64,000 nucleotides of DNA. It comes from Pontibacter chinhatensis. GTDB lineage: Bacteria > Bacteroidota > Bacteroidia > Cytophagales > Hymenobacteraceae. Positions 8,314-17,252 of this stretch are shown piece after piece. A model generated the notes under the pieces. It was not told the origin of the DNA. It was given only the letters and a program-made list of their open reading frames with translations, and ran no database searches. The position numbers were made by a program, and so were the translations under genes. Numbering within the stretch: position 1 is the stretch's first letter; each line of letters begins with the position of its first letter. The stretch lies in contig NZ_FOOT01000001.1 in NCBI RefSeq assembly GCF_900113285.1, positions 372,001 through 436,000 on the forward strand. The letters run 5' to 3'.

Positions 8314-10137
8314 TTAACTGTTGCTCAGGTTTAACCACTCCCTGAAAATCTTATCCTGCAGCGGCGTCGGGCTATCTACGCGTACAAACTGATATCGCAC
8401 GCTTGTATCCTGAATGAGTTTGACCTGCAGTGTCTGCAGCTTTCCATCGCGGGATATAAGCACTTCGGCAATATCGCCTATGTTCATACTTCCGATCCGA
8501 AGCTCCAGGTCGTCTCCGGCACGGTAACCATTCAGGGCGATGATTTCATCGTTCACGTTCAAACCTCCGTCCCAGGCACTGCTGCCCCTGGAAACACCGC
8601 GAACTATCAGTTTACCGCCAGACATGGCCGTGGTAGCGCCCCAGTTAATGGCGACAGTCCCTTTGTTGGTATCAACTAACTGAAGACCTGCGGCTTCAAA
8701 ATACTTGTTGTAGTCCGGCGTTTCTGTTCCGTAGACATACTTATTGAAGAAGTCATCCAGCTTGCGGCCAGCAATGCGCTCCACAGCCTCTTTAAACTCA
8801 GCCTCTTTGTATCCGCGGTTCAGCTTCTTGTAATACCGGTCATACATGTAGCGCATCACATCGTCCAGGCTCTTCTGCCCTTGTGTGGCGGCCATAATCT
8901 CCATGTTCAGCAGGCTTCCCAGCACCCCTCCTTTTGTATAGTAGGATACTTCTGCGTTATTCGAGTTTTCGTTGCGGCGGTAGTACTTAATCCATGCGTC
9001 GAAGCTCGACTCGGCTACCGACTGTATCTTGTTACCCGGCGTGTTCTCCACTGAGTTTATACTTCCGGCATGTATGCCCAGGTACCTTTCGGGTGAGTAG
9101 AACCCTGCGCGGCGCACCAGCAAGTCATCGTAGTAGCTTGTAATACCCTCAGACACCCACAGCTGGCGCGTATAGTTCTCGTTGTTATAATCGAAAGGGC
9201 CGAGTGGATCGGGACGGAGGCGCTTCACATTCCAGAGGTGGAAGTACTCGTGTGCCACCAGTGCCAGAAAGCCGTGGTAGCTGCTCTCGGTGCCGTAGTT
9301 CCAGCGCGAGGTTTGCAGTGTGGTAGAGTTAAGGTGCTCCAGGCCGCCGCCGCCACGCTCCAGGTTGTGCACGATGAATACGTACCTCTCCACAGGCAGC
9401 TCTCCCATCAGCTTAACAGCCTCCTCGATTACCTTCGTCATGTCGGCAATCAGCTTTTCAGGCTCATAGTTGCCTCCGCCGTACATGGCCAGTTCATGCG
9501 GAACCCCGGCGGCTGTAAACTCATACACCTCGTGCGTGCCGATTTCTATCGGAGAGTCAGCCAGGATATCATAGTTCGGGAAAGTATAAGTAAACTTGCC
9601 AACGCTCTTCAGCCCAGTAGAGACTTTATCCCAACCAATGAAGGGCTTTACCACAAGCGTTCCCTGCTGCTTCTCATAGCCCTCCGGATACATAAACATG
9701 CTGGTGCCATTCACGTAGCCATGGCTGGCGTCGAGGAAGCTGGTGCGCACACTCATTTCGAAGGCATACACGTTATACCTGGCCCGCACCATACTAGCTT
9801 TGTTACTGTACACGCGCCATGTGTTCTTATCTATTTTCTCGCTGCGCAAGGCTTTGCCGTTGCCGTCGGTAGCTGCAAAGCCCTCCACATTTTTAGGGAA
9901 CTCGCGAACCAGGTACGACCCGGGTGCCCAGACAGGCATGGAAAAGTCAATGTAGTTTTTTCGTGCGCCGCTCAGTTCTGCCTCCACCTGAAAGTAGTGC
10001 GTATGCGGTTCCGGCATGGAGAGGGTATAGCGCAGCTCTGCCGCCAGGGCTTTAAAGCTGCTTCCTAAGCTAAGGAATAAAACAATTAAGAGAGAAAGTT
10101 TAACAGGATGTTGTTTGAGCATATTGGTGTCAGGCAT
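8314..10137 (-). CDS. M61-family metallopeptidase with PDZ domain, secreted
   Basis: A 607-residue protein with a signal peptide (cleavage probably near the AAEL at residue 33). The N-terminal beta domain has the M61 landmark FSMPVWAPGSYLVREF. The catalytic domain carries HEYFHLWNVKR with zinc ligands His296 and His300 and catalytic Glu297, plus the downstream Glu in LWVSEGITSYY. A PDZ domain follows near residues 490-575 (IVRGVSRGSSAWDGGLNVNDEIIALNG). M61 enzymes are glycyl/aminoacyl aminopeptidases acting in the periplasm or on secreted substrates. A start at the internal Met6 (10122) is equally possible. It is a monocistronic gene with its own terminator. Confidence 0.92.
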   Translation of the reverse strand: MPDTNMLKQHPVKLSLLIVLFLSLGSSFKALAAELRYTLSMPEPHTHYFQVEAELSGARKNYIDFSMPVWAPGSYLVREFPKNVEGFAATDGNGKALRSEKIDKNTWRVYSNKASMVRARYNVYAFEMSVRTSFLDASHGYVNGTSMFMYPEGYEKQQGTLVVKPFIGWDKVSTGLKSVGKFTYTFPNYDILADSPIEIGTHEVYEFTAAGVPHELAMYGGGNYEPEKLIADMTKVIEEAVKLMGELPVERYVFIVHNLERGGGGLEHLNSTTLQTSRWNYGTESSYHGFLALVAHEYFHLWNVKRLRPDPLGPFDYNNENYTRQLWVSEGITSYYDDLLVRRAGFYSPERYLGIHAGSINSVENTPGNKIQSVAESSFDAWIKYYRRNENSNNAEVSYYTKGGVLGSLLNMEIMAATQGQKSLDDVMRYMYDRYYKKLNRGYKEAEFKEAVERIAGRKLDDFFNKYVYGTETPDYNKYFEAAGLQLVDTNKGTVAINWGATTAMSGGKLIVRGVSRGSSAWDGGLNVNDEIIALNGYRAGDDLELRIGSMNIGDIAEVLISRDGKLQTLQVKLIQDTSVRYQFVRVDSPTPLQDKIFREWLNLSNS

Positions 10138-10219
10138 GATTTTGAATGAACAGGCATTTTACGATAAATAGCCTTTTTTTCAAAATAGCCTTGCAAACAT
10201 CCAGCTGTGAAGAGGCAAA

Positions 10220-10639
10220 CTAGGCCAGATGAGGAGCCTTTGTATTAAGCCAGTTGTCTGCCTCTTCCAAATCAAAGAAGTTCTTCATGATAATGACTTC
10301 GTTATAGCTTCTTAAGCCATACTTTCCTGCTTCATGAAGCAGCAGGTTATAGCATTTCTCAGATAATACCATGGCCACATAATTACCTGCACCAAGCTTT
10401 GCCATAATACTCGGAAAGAAGTACCGGTGAAGCCACTCCTCTTCCTTCTCATCCAATTCTCCAATCTCACGCAGATCCAGAAGCCACAACTTTATGTGGT
10501 GTTTCTCGGCACATTCCAACGCTGCCATCAGCCCCTCCCTAAACTCACTGGATACTAACGCACTAAGGCATGTCATGTAAAGCTTTTTAAGTGCCCCATC
10601 GCAGTCTATCACCAAAGAGTTTGCTTTGTAAAGTCTCAT
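10220..10639 (-). CDS. STAS-like small protein, paralogue 3 of 3
   Basis: A 139-residue protein from MRLYKANSLVI. It is the cleanest member of the local STAS-like trio: strand-rich start, HIKLWLLDLREIG, EEEWLHRYFFPSI, NYVAMVLSEKCYN, IIMKNFFDLEEADNWLN. The LWLLDLR strand corresponds to KWLLDLQKR in paralogue 1. The open frame continues nine residues upstream (to 10666) but those do not match the siblings. No catalytic residues or membrane segments are visible, so a protein-interaction or sensory role is inference. Confidence 0.72.
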   Translation of the reverse strand: MRLYKANSLVIDCDGALKKLYMTCLSALVSSEFREGLMAALECAEKHHIKLWLLDLREIGELDEKEEEWLHRYFFPSIMAKLGAGNYVAMVLSEKCYNLLLHEAGKYGLRSYNEVIIMKNFFDLEEADNWLNTKAPHLA

Positions 10640-10906
10640 TCTGATAAGTATAAATCGGCACGTCAAAGTTAGTAAATTATAATTAAATACAACTATTATT
10701 ATAATTGACTGCTATACTTATAGGGTTCATACTTTGTAGAGGTGCATTTTTTGCGTCCTAACGAAGAAACTTTGAGGGTAGAACTTTTAGCTGCGGCCTT
10801 TATGTTTCTGTAAGTAACAGTGTTAAAGCTTAACATCATGAAAGGCTTGAGGTAAAACTGGCATGGTGTTTTCTTAGTTACTGGTACGCATCAACAAATA
10901 ACCGCT

Positions 10907-11470
10907 ATGAAAAAAACTGTTTTGATCCTGCTCTCCCCGGTAGTACTGCTCATTCTTCTTCTGGTATTTGTACCCCAGCATTTTGTCCATTCCGGTTCTG
11001 AGGGAAGAGTTGACTATAGCCAACCAATAGTGCTAACCACTGCATCTGTTGAAACCCCACCTGTTGCTGAGACAGAAGAAGCAGAAACAGCACCGCGCTT
11101 GATAGATTATGCCCTCACCCTGATGGGCACCCCATATGTATGGGCAGGCGAGACGCCTGAAGGCTTCGATTGCTCCGGCTTTATCACGCACGTATATGAT
11201 GAGTTTGACGTAAAGCTTCCCCATTCTTCCCGCATGCAGGCAGAGGAAGGTGCGCAGGTATCCCGCAGCGAGGCACAACCCGGCGACTTGGTAATTTTTA
11301 CTGGCACTAATCCGCAGGTACGGGAGCCAGGCCATGTGGGCATCGTTATCTCACAGCCCGGCGACACCATTGAGTTCGTGCACTCTTCATCCAATGGAGG
11401 CGTTAAAATAAGCCAGGTGGAGGGAAGTGGCTATGAAGGACGCTTTCTGCAGGTGCGCCGTGTACTGTAG
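10907..11470 (+). CDS. NlpC/P60 (C40) cell-wall peptidase, membrane-anchored or exported
   Basis: A 187-residue protein. Residues 1-23 are a hydrophobic anchor or signal sequence, 24-62 an acidic linker, and 63-187 the NlpC/P60 domain. The catalytic Cys is in GFDCSGFITH, the His in EPGHVGIVIS and the third polar residue in the FVHSSS stretch. TPYVWAGETPEGFDCSG is the classic entry motif. Such enzymes cleave D-gamma-glutamyl-diaminopimelate bonds in peptidoglycan. It has no SH3 or LysM targeting domain. The next gene starts 82 bases downstream and may be co-transcribed. Confidence 0.9.
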   Translation: MKKTVLILLSPVVLLILLLVFVPQHFVHSGSEGRVDYSQPIVLTTASVETPPVAETEEAETAPRLIDYALTLMGTPYVWAGETPEGFDCSGFITHVYDEFDVKLPHSSRMQAEEGAQVSRSEAQPGDLVIFTGTNPQVREPGHVGIVISQPGDTIEFVHSSSNGGVKISQVEGSGYEGRFLQVRRVL

Positions 11471-11552
11471 GCAAGTATAACTCTTAAGGGTTTTCACGTA
11501 CAACCATGCAAACAGGGGCACAGTGCCTCTGTTGAAGTATAACTCTGTGAGT

Positions 11553-11927
11553 ATGGTACATCCTTATGTAGTTAATTTCCTTAATGCACTGGTTCTTATA
11601 ACAGCCGGGCTAATTTTATACTTTCATGATCCGGCCAGGCCCCCTTCTGCCCTGATGGCGACTTTCTTTGGTGTTTTGCTGCTGGCCTGTACGTACCACC
11701 TGCGCAAGCACAACCGCTTTGTATCACATACCGTTACGGCGCTTACGTTGCTGACCGGCTTGCTTATGCTGTGGCAGATAGACCCTGAATTATTCTCCTG
11801 GAACCTGCATTATACCCTCCTGTTGCTGATGGCCCTGTGTTGCTTTATTGCCGCTGCCTTTTATGTTGGATCTTTTATACAAGAAAGACGCCTGCGCAAC
11901 AACAGCATCTATAAAGATGACCTTTAG
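11553..11927 (+). CDS. Small four-helix membrane protein, hypothetical
   Basis: A 124-residue protein from MVHPYVVNFLNALV. Four hydrophobic segments are visible (about residues 8-26, 34-51, 60-76 and 87-108), with a basic turn LRKHNRF after the second and a charged tail QERRLRNN. I see no family motif beyond the membrane topology. An upstream GTG at 11523 would add ten unlikely residues. It lies downstream of the NlpC/P60 gene on the same strand. Confidence 0.7.
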   Translation: MVHPYVVNFLNALVLITAGLILYFHDPARPPSALMATFFGVLLLACTYHLRKHNRFVSHTVTALTLLTGLLMLWQIDPELFSWNLHYTLLLLMALCCFIAAAFYVGSFIQERRLRNNSIYKDDL

Positions 11928-12087
11928 AAGTTTGAGAGTTGAGGAGTTAGAGAGTTTAGGCGTTAAAAGATTGAGTATGGAGTGCATACTTTTCTACTCC
12001 ATCAAATGATAGACTCTTTACTGACTGGTATAAATTCTTGCTGGTGTAAACTTCAGCCAATGTCAGCTGTTGGACTTGAAAGCCATA

Positions 12088-12134
12088 AAAAAAGAAACAC
12101 CTGATGTAGCCCGTCAAGTTACACCAGGTGTTTC
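12088..12134 (-). terminator. Intrinsic terminator of an unidentified leftward transcript
   Basis: On the minus strand GAAACACCTG (12125-12134 complement) pairs with CAGGTGTTTC (12094-12103 complement) and is followed by seven T. No ordinary protein gene ends here. It therefore marks the 3' end of the unexplained minus-strand unit at 12114-12413 or of an RNA. Confidence 0.72.
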
Positions 12135-12413
12135 AGAATCCTTCAATTTCTCAGTAAGCGGTGCCCTGTTTTTCAGTTTACCATCTCTTAAGAAGACCAA
12201 AGGTAAATCGCTATCTGCGTAAGCAGTAGCTCGTACTGCTTACTAAGCCAGTTCACCTTTTACGTGAACATTATTACCTTGGCTTACTAAGACGACCGAT
12301 GGATTAGACATAGCACCTCCTTTCTCTTTAGTCCGACATAAACCTCTAGCCGCCGCTGCGCTACGTGAGCCAGTTTTGGCTGGAAGGCCGTGGCACTCGC
12401 CACTCACTTGCAT
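12114..12413 (-). other. Interrupted open frame / possible structured RNA, leftward
   Basis: Reading leftward from ATG at 12413, 56 sense codons run to a tandem stop TAG-TAA (12243-12240), and the same frame then stays open 42 more codons to a TGA at 12114, just before the terminator. An internal ATG at 12311 is preceded by AAAGGAGGTGCT, a strong ribosome-binding site (MSNPSVVLVSQGNN). The part after the stops looks protein-like (LPLVFLRDGKLKNRAP). A perfect 10-bp hairpin (12219-12228 with 12234-12243) begins at the stops, and GTTCAC/GTGAAC (12251-12256 with 12264-12269) lies just upstream within a longer imperfect stem. It could be a small gene with stop-codon readthrough, a decayed gene, two tandem mini-genes, or a structured RNA with chance frames. 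I do not recognise tmRNA, RNase P or SRP RNA signatures. Confidence 0.35.
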
Positions 12414-12420
12414 ATAAAGA

Positions 12421-12600
12421 TAAAAAAACGATTAAAAGTTCACAATGTTAGGCTTAGAACTTTAGTCATTGTGGTTCACCTGTACCATTGCCCTTAGCAG
12501 GTGCACTACAACCGTCTGACAGACAATCCTATGGGAAGCCTGTGCCTGTCCTAGATTAGGCAATTAAATTTTTCAAAATCTACCAAAACACCCGCCTATT
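12421..12600. other. Hairpin-rich non-coding stretch
   Basis: CACAATG (12441-12447) pairs with CATTGTG (12467-12473) and is followed on the minus strand by AACTTTTAATCGTTTTTT, resembling a leftward terminator or attenuator. Further right are the palindrome GTCTGACAGAC near 12514-12524 and CCTAGATTAGG near 12550. No protein gene fits. Together with the unit to its left it suggests a leader or attenuator preceding the 12114-12413 element, but the strand of transcription is not proven. Confidence 0.35.
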
Positions 12601-12678
12601 TTTTCTAATCCACAGAAGCATCAGGATAGATAATTTTTGCTATATTACATTGCAAACGAACAAACAAATCCGAATTAA

Positions 12679-13110
12679 ATGAAAAAGCACCTCCTAACCC
12701 TGGTAATGCTCCTGTTCCTCAGCTCCGCCGCGTGGGCACAGAGCCTGTCGCCTATCGGTATCTGGACAAATGAAGAAGGAAAGGCGAAGTTTGAGATCTA
12801 CAAATGTGGGGACAAGCTGTGTGGCAAGATCGTGTCGCTGAAAGAGCCGCTGCGCAATGGAAAACCAAAGCTGGACGAGAACAACCCTGATAAAAAATTG
12901 CGCACTAAACCCCTGATCGGGCTCCCTTTCATGAAAGGTTTTGAGTATGATGGGGATAATAAATGGGATGAGGGTACTATCTACGACCCGGAAAGCGGCA
13001 AGACCTATAGCTGCTACATGAAAATGGTGAGCAAAGACAAGATGGAGGTAAAAGGCTACATCGGCATTTCACTTATCGGCCGAACCCAACACTGGACGCG
13101 CGTAGAGTAA
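12679..13110 (+). CDS. DUF2147 exported protein
   Basis: A 143-residue protein with a clear signal peptide (residues 1-20, ending AWAQ). The mature part matches DUF2147: SPIGIWTNEEGKAKFEIYKCGDKLCGKIV at the N-terminus, GLPFMKGFEYDG and WDEGTIYDPESGKTYSCYM in the middle, and a terminal RTQHWTRV. The family is a small periplasmic lipocalin-like beta protein of unknown function. It sits alone between the structured region on its left and a terminator on its right. Confidence 0.88.
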   Translation: MKKHLLTLVMLLFLSSAAWAQSLSPIGIWTNEEGKAKFEIYKCGDKLCGKIVSLKEPLRNGKPKLDENNPDKKLRTKPLIGLPFMKGFEYDGDNKWDEGTIYDPESGKTYSCYMKMVSKDKMEVKGYIGISLIGRTQHWTRVE

Positions 13111-13129
13111 CATAAAAAGTATAAAAAGC

Positions 13130-13160
13130 AAAAGGGTTAGCTAGGCAGCTAACCCTTTTT
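13130..13160. terminator. Terminator after DUF2147 gene
   Basis: AAAAGGGTTAGCT (13130-13142) pairs with AGCTAACCCTTTT (13147-13159). A copy of AAGTATA lies just upstream. Confidence 0.85.
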
Positions 13161-13235
13161 ATTAACCCTTTACCAGCCTTTTAACTGCAAAAAGGCGTTG
13201 GAGGTTTTCGATGTTTGCGTAAAAATTAGTACAAT

Positions 13236-13703
13236 CTAGAATACCTGCAATATTTTATAGGTTTTATCTCTAAAGCTAAAGGTTTCTCCCGCTGTTTTCC
13301 CCATCATAGCCTTAAATACAGGCGACATACCAGAAATGGCATAGTACGACTCCCCATCCAGCTTTATCTCACCCAGGCTCACGCCAATAAAGTAGTTCTG
13401 CAGCTCGGTAATCACCACAGCACCTAACGATACATCCTGGTTGGCCTTAGTGGCGTTTATGCGGCGCAGCACACTCTGCACGGTAATCAGTTCGTCCAAC
13501 TGGCGCGCATACATGTCGCGCTGGATCTGGCAGTTTTCCCGGAACGACTCAAATTTATCCTCCATAGATCCCTGGTGGTCGTTCGCACTCTCCTGTGCCT
13601 CATCCATCGCGTCCTTCGCAGCCTTAATCTGCGCGTTCAGCAGCTTGTTACTCTCCTGTAGCAGCCGCTTCTTAGTTTCAAGTTCTTGTGTCAGTATTTC
13701 CAT
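13236..13703 (-). CDS. GreA-like coiled-coil protein
   Basis: A 155-residue protein from MEILTQELETKKRL. Residues 1-80 are a long antiparallel coiled coil rich in Lys, Glu, Asp and Gln; residues 95-155 form a GreA-C-like beta domain ending GETFSFRDKTYKIL. The architecture is that of GreA/GreB transcript-cleavage factors, but I do not see the exact acidic tip motif of GreA, so activity may differ. Similar Bacteroidota proteins have circulated in databases under the misleading name 3-oxoacyl-ACP synthase, with which this sequence has nothing in common. The frame extends upstream to 13763, but those 20 residues do not look coding. It is the second Gre-like protein in the window. Confidence 0.65.
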   Translation of the reverse strand: MEILTQELETKKRLLQESNKLLNAQIKAAKDAMDEAQESANDHQGSMEDKFESFRENCQIQRDMYARQLDELITVQSVLRRINATKANQDVSLGAVVITELQNYFIGVSLGEIKLDGESYYAISGMSPVFKAMMGKTAGETFSFRDKTYKILQVF

Positions 13704-13902
13704 TGGGTTTCTGGGTTTACAGCAGATGGTTACCCCATACGGTAGAGGGCCAGGCAGCACCATACCACTGTCCGTTAATCGTTAATTAAGGCATTTTATT
13801 GTTACAATAGCGTATCAGTTTCCGGTTTTCTACAAAACCAGTCAGAGGTGGCAGACAAAAAACTATTTATGCTGATCTATGTTTATGAGATAAAATATTC
13901 AG

Positions 13903-14487
13903 ATGCCATTTAACGATTTTTTTAAGCGTTTGTTGGGTCGCGGAAAGAAATTGATTCGGTGTAGCGCCACTGAGCGCTCAGCCCGGTTTCAGGCAAGCTA
14001 CCGGAACTGGCTCCAGCACCAGACATACCTTTCCTGGACGGGGCCATTTTTTACAGCCTACCATTACGAGAAGGCCGGCTTGCCTACGCCTTTCCAGGTG
14101 GAGCTGCTTTGCTCCGACAGCCTTAAGGGAGTTGTTCTTTTCTATGACGAACGTATTGGGGCCGACAATTTCACCTTTCTGTTTGAGCTCCTGAAGGACC
14201 GCGTCCAACAACAGGGCTATACTTTGCGGAGCGGCAACAAGCTGGAGTGCAAGGAGCAACATATAGAGAAGCTGCTGCTTGTGCCACTACCCGAGGACGT
14301 ACCGGGTACCAACCTCTGCAACCAGCGCTACGGCAACGTCCTGCTGGACTACATGCATGTACACCATAAACCTGATTATATCCGGCTTGTCGTGAACACT
14401 TACCAGGATCCCCTTTTTTCGCGGCCATCTTCTTTTGAGGAGCTATTGGAGAAGGTACTGAGGCCAGAGGAAGAGCGGCAAAAATAA
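13903..14487 (+). CDS. Hypothetical protein
   Basis: A 194-residue soluble protein, basic at the N-terminus (KRLLGRGKKLIR), with aromatic-rich mixed alpha/beta sequence (YLSWTGPFFTAYHYEKAG, VVLFYDERIG, DYIRLVVNTYQDP). No signal peptide, membrane segment or known motif. It is flanked by the GreA-like gene (divergent) and the large secreted protein (same strand, 122 bases away). Coding is likely from codon use and length; function unknown. Confidence 0.68.
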   Translation: MPFNDFFKRLLGRGKKLIRCSATERSARFQASYRNWLQHQTYLSWTGPFFTAYHYEKAGLPTPFQVELLCSDSLKGVVLFYDERIGADNFTFLFELLKDRVQQQGYTLRSGNKLECKEQHIEKLLLVPLPEDVPGTNLCNQRYGNVLLDYMHVHHKPDYIRLVVNTYQDPLFSRPSSFEELLEKVLRPEEERQK

Positions 14488-14609
14488 AAACAGGGGGCAA
14501 AGCAACAGCATAAGGCAGGCGCAAGTATACTATTCTGATAACAAGTATAAATATTTGTTATAACAGATAATATACAAGCTGGAATCATACCATACCACAA
14601 GCCAGGCCT

Positions 14610-17165
14610 ATGCAGCGATGTCTACTCCCTCTCCTGCTTTTCCTATTATGCGCCGTCGCCTTCCCAGCCCGGGCCACGCATATTGTGGGTGGTGAATTCG
14701 AACTGCAGCACCTCAGTGGGTACAACTATAAGCTCAGCTTAAATTTATACTTTGATGTGGTGAATGGAAGTGTCGGGGCCAGAGACGGCTATGTTTCGGT
14801 GAACTTCTTCAGCAAAACAACCAACCGCAATGTCGGCCGCGTCACCCTTAACCTTGCCTCCAGCGCGCGCGTGCCCTACACCAATATTGATTGCACCGTT
14901 GGCGAGTTGGTGACGGATAAGATCATCTATAACTCTAACGTATACCTCGACCCCAGCATCTTTAACGAACCAGGCGGGTACTACATTACCTGGGAGCGCT
15001 GCTGCCGTAACCGCACCATCAATAACATAGTACGTCCGGAGGATGCCGCCCAGGTGTTTTATATGGAGATGCCACCTGTCGTAAAAAACGGTGTATTCTT
15101 CCAGAATTCATCTCCTATCCTTTTCCCGCCGCTCAGCGACTATGCCTGTGTGGGTGAGATGTTTTACTTCGAGTTCAACGGCACAGACCCTGATGGCGAC
15201 TCGCTGGTATATGATATGGTCACGCCGCTGAATGGCTACACCAACGCTAACCTGCCGGCTTATTATAATCTAAACACCTTTCCGCCAGTTTACTTTAACA
15301 ACCCTATGCCCTCGCCCTACCCTACTATAGCATGGCAGGCGGGCTACAACACCACCAACCAGATTCCGGGGGCACCGGCCATCAACATTGAGGCTACTAC
15401 CGGCATGCTGACGATGCGCCCGGCACAAAAGGGGCTTTACGTGTTTGGGGTGCGGGTGCAGGAGTACCGGAATGGGGTGAAGCTGGGCGAGGTGCGGCGT
15501 GATTTTCAGGTGCTCGTGCTGGACTGCCCGCGTAACCAAACCCCCAATGTGGTTGTGCAGCAGCAAGGTCAGCGAAGCCTGTACAAAGAGGGGCAGGTGC
15601 TGCGTATCAGCGCTAGCGACACCGAGCGCTGCCTCAACATCAAATTCACTGACCCGGACCTAAGCGAGTATGTGGAATTGCGGGCCCGACCCATCAACTT
15701 CCCGGCATCGAGCTATACTTTCAATGGCACTACCAAAGGCATTATCAACCAGGGAACCGCGCAAGACACGCTGAGCGCCACGGTCTGCTTTACAGACTGC
15801 TTCAACACGGAGGGGAAAGTATACCAGATGGAGTTTATCGTAAAAGACGATGGGTGCAGCCTTCCCCGCCAGGACACGGTGCGCGTGAGCTTTGTGATTG
15901 ACCCGCTTCCCGACGCGCCTCCTGCTGTATCGCTCTCCACCAACCGGCGCGTGTTCGAGGTAGAGCAGGGCGATGTGCTGAACTTTGATGTACTGGGGAT
16001 TGACCCGGATAAGGACGAGGTATTTCTAACTGCCGAAGGCGTCGATTTTGATCTGGGCTCGCAGCAAATAAGCTTTACCCCCGGAAGCGGCATCGGGCAG
16101 GTATCCTCCCCCTTCTCCTGGGAAATAAACTGCGAAACACTAAAAAAGGAAAGTTATACTTTGGATTTTGTCGTCAGAAGCAGTGTTTGTGAGCAGGAGC
16201 TGATCCGTAAGGAAACAATTGAGGTCAGGCCCCGATCCAACAACAACCAGCCAACCCTTACCTCGGATCAACAAGAAAACACCATCGAGCTAGAAGTCGG
16301 CCAGCCTTTTACGGCAAACCTGCTTGGCAAAGACGTCGATCTAGACATGCTCGCCCTGTCGGCAAGTATAGAGGGGTTTACGTTGGAGCAGTTCGGCATG
16401 CTGTTTAACAGTAATGGAGGTGCCGGAACGGCCGATGGCGTTTTTACCTGGACGCCCACCTGCGAGGCTTTCCAGAACAACAACCTGCGCGTGAAGTTTA
16501 TACTTAACGAGGACGCCTGCGACGCATCCCCGGATAAGGAGCTGACGCTGGAATTTGTGATAAAAGCGCCTAACACGCCTCCCACACTCACCTCCGACCA
16601 GGCGGCTGCCGTTTATAGCCTGAAGCTGAACGATGCTTTTGAAGCCAACCTGGATGGGCTGGACCTGGACCTGAACAACCTGGTGCTATCGGCTGAGGGA
16701 GATGGCTTTAACCTGACAGACTATGGCATGCAGTTCACCGCCACCGGCGGGACGGGTGAAGCCAAGGGGAAATTTACCTGGGTAGCCAATTGCCCGGCTG
16801 CCCTACAGGAAGTAGTACGGGTACATTTTATACTTCAGGAGGACGCCTGCGATCCAAATCCGCAGCGCCTGACGATGGAATTCCATGTGGAGGCGCCTAA
16901 GATTGGGGATTATGTACCGCCCAATATCTTTACCCCGAATGGCGACGGCAAAAACGACTTCTTCTACATTCCGAACCTGCCGCCGGAGTTCTGCACCGCT
17001 ACCTTCAGCAGTATAAAGATTTACAACCGTTGGGGCAAGGAAGTGTTTCGCAGCCAGGACAGCGGCTTCAGGTGGGATGGTTACGGGGTGAACGACGGCG
17101 TCTACTTTTACGTGCTCGACTACGGCACCACTACCTACAAGGGCAGCGTGACGGTTGTGCGCTAA
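14610..17165 (+). CDS. Large secreted protein with gliding-motility/T9SS type B C-terminal domain
   Basis: An 851-residue protein. A signal peptide (about residues 1-23) is followed by HIVGGEFELQHL, an N-terminal beta domain common in secreted Cytophagales proteins, then cadherin/Ig-like beta repeats. Two repeats of about 95 residues are obvious (QPTLTSDQQENTIELEVGQPF and PPTLTSDQAAAVYSLKLNDAF, each followed by a GKDVDLD or DGLDLDLN Asp run and a TWxxxC stretch). The last 80 residues (from about 770, PNIFTPNGDGKNDFFYIP to YKGSVTVV) are the CHU_C/type B sorting domain, which directs export by the type IX secretion system and links to gliding or surface display. Asp-rich loops suggest calcium binding. 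The stop TAA is fused to AGTATA. Confidence 0.9.
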   Translation: MQRCLLPLLLFLLCAVAFPARATHIVGGEFELQHLSGYNYKLSLNLYFDVVNGSVGARDGYVSVNFFSKTTNRNVGRVTLNLASSARVPYTNIDCTVGELVTDKIIYNSNVYLDPSIFNEPGGYYITWERCCRNRTINNIVRPEDAAQVFYMEMPPVVKNGVFFQNSSPILFPPLSDYACVGEMFYFEFNGTDPDGDSLVYDMVTPLNGYTNANLPAYYNLNTFPPVYFNNPMPSPYPTIAWQAGYNTTNQIPGAPAINIEATTGMLTMRPAQKGLYVFGVRVQEYRNGVKLGEVRRDFQVLVLDCPRNQTPNVVVQQQGQRSLYKEGQVLRISASDTERCLNIKFTDPDLSEYVELRARPINFPASSYTFNGTTKGIINQGTAQDTLSATVCFTDCFNTEGKVYQMEFIVKDDGCSLPRQDTVRVSFVIDPLPDAPPAVSLSTNRRVFEVEQGDVLNFDVLGIDPDKDEVFLTAEGVDFDLGSQQISFTPGSGIGQVSSPFSWEINCETLKKESYTLDFVVRSSVCEQELIRKETIEVRPRSNNNQPTLTSDQQENTIELEVGQPFTANLLGKDVDLDMLALSASIEGFTLEQFGMLFNSNGGAGTADGVFTWTPTCEAFQNNNLRVKFILNEDACDASPDKELTLEFVIKAPNTPPTLTSDQAAAVYSLKLNDAFEANLDGLDLDLNNLVLSAEGDGFNLTDYGMQFTATGGTGEAKGKFTWVANCPAALQEVVRVHFILQEDACDPNPQRLTMEFHVEAPKIGDYVPPNIFTPNGDGKNDFFYIPNLPPEFCTATFSSIKIYNRWGKEVFRSQDSGFRWDGYGVNDGVYFYVLDYGTTTYKGSVTVVR

Positions 17166-17252
17166 AGTATAAAAATTGGCTATCCCCCGCCTCATTTATA
17201 CTTTACAGGTATTAATGTTTACTTTAAAAGAGCGCCCTGAATGCTTTATACT

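Noticed and set aside
9238..10068. A 276-codon plus-strand open frame
   Set aside because: Antisense to the M61 peptidase with a complete HEYFH site; the translation has no protein-like features.
12088..12600. tmRNA, RNase P RNA, SRP RNA or 6S RNA
   Set aside because: I looked for the tRNA-like ends and tag of tmRNA, the conserved core of RNase P and the SRP loop on both strands and found none.
13236..13703. 3-oxoacyl-ACP synthase label for the coiled-coil protein
   Set aside because: No ketosynthase motif; length and layout are GreA-like.
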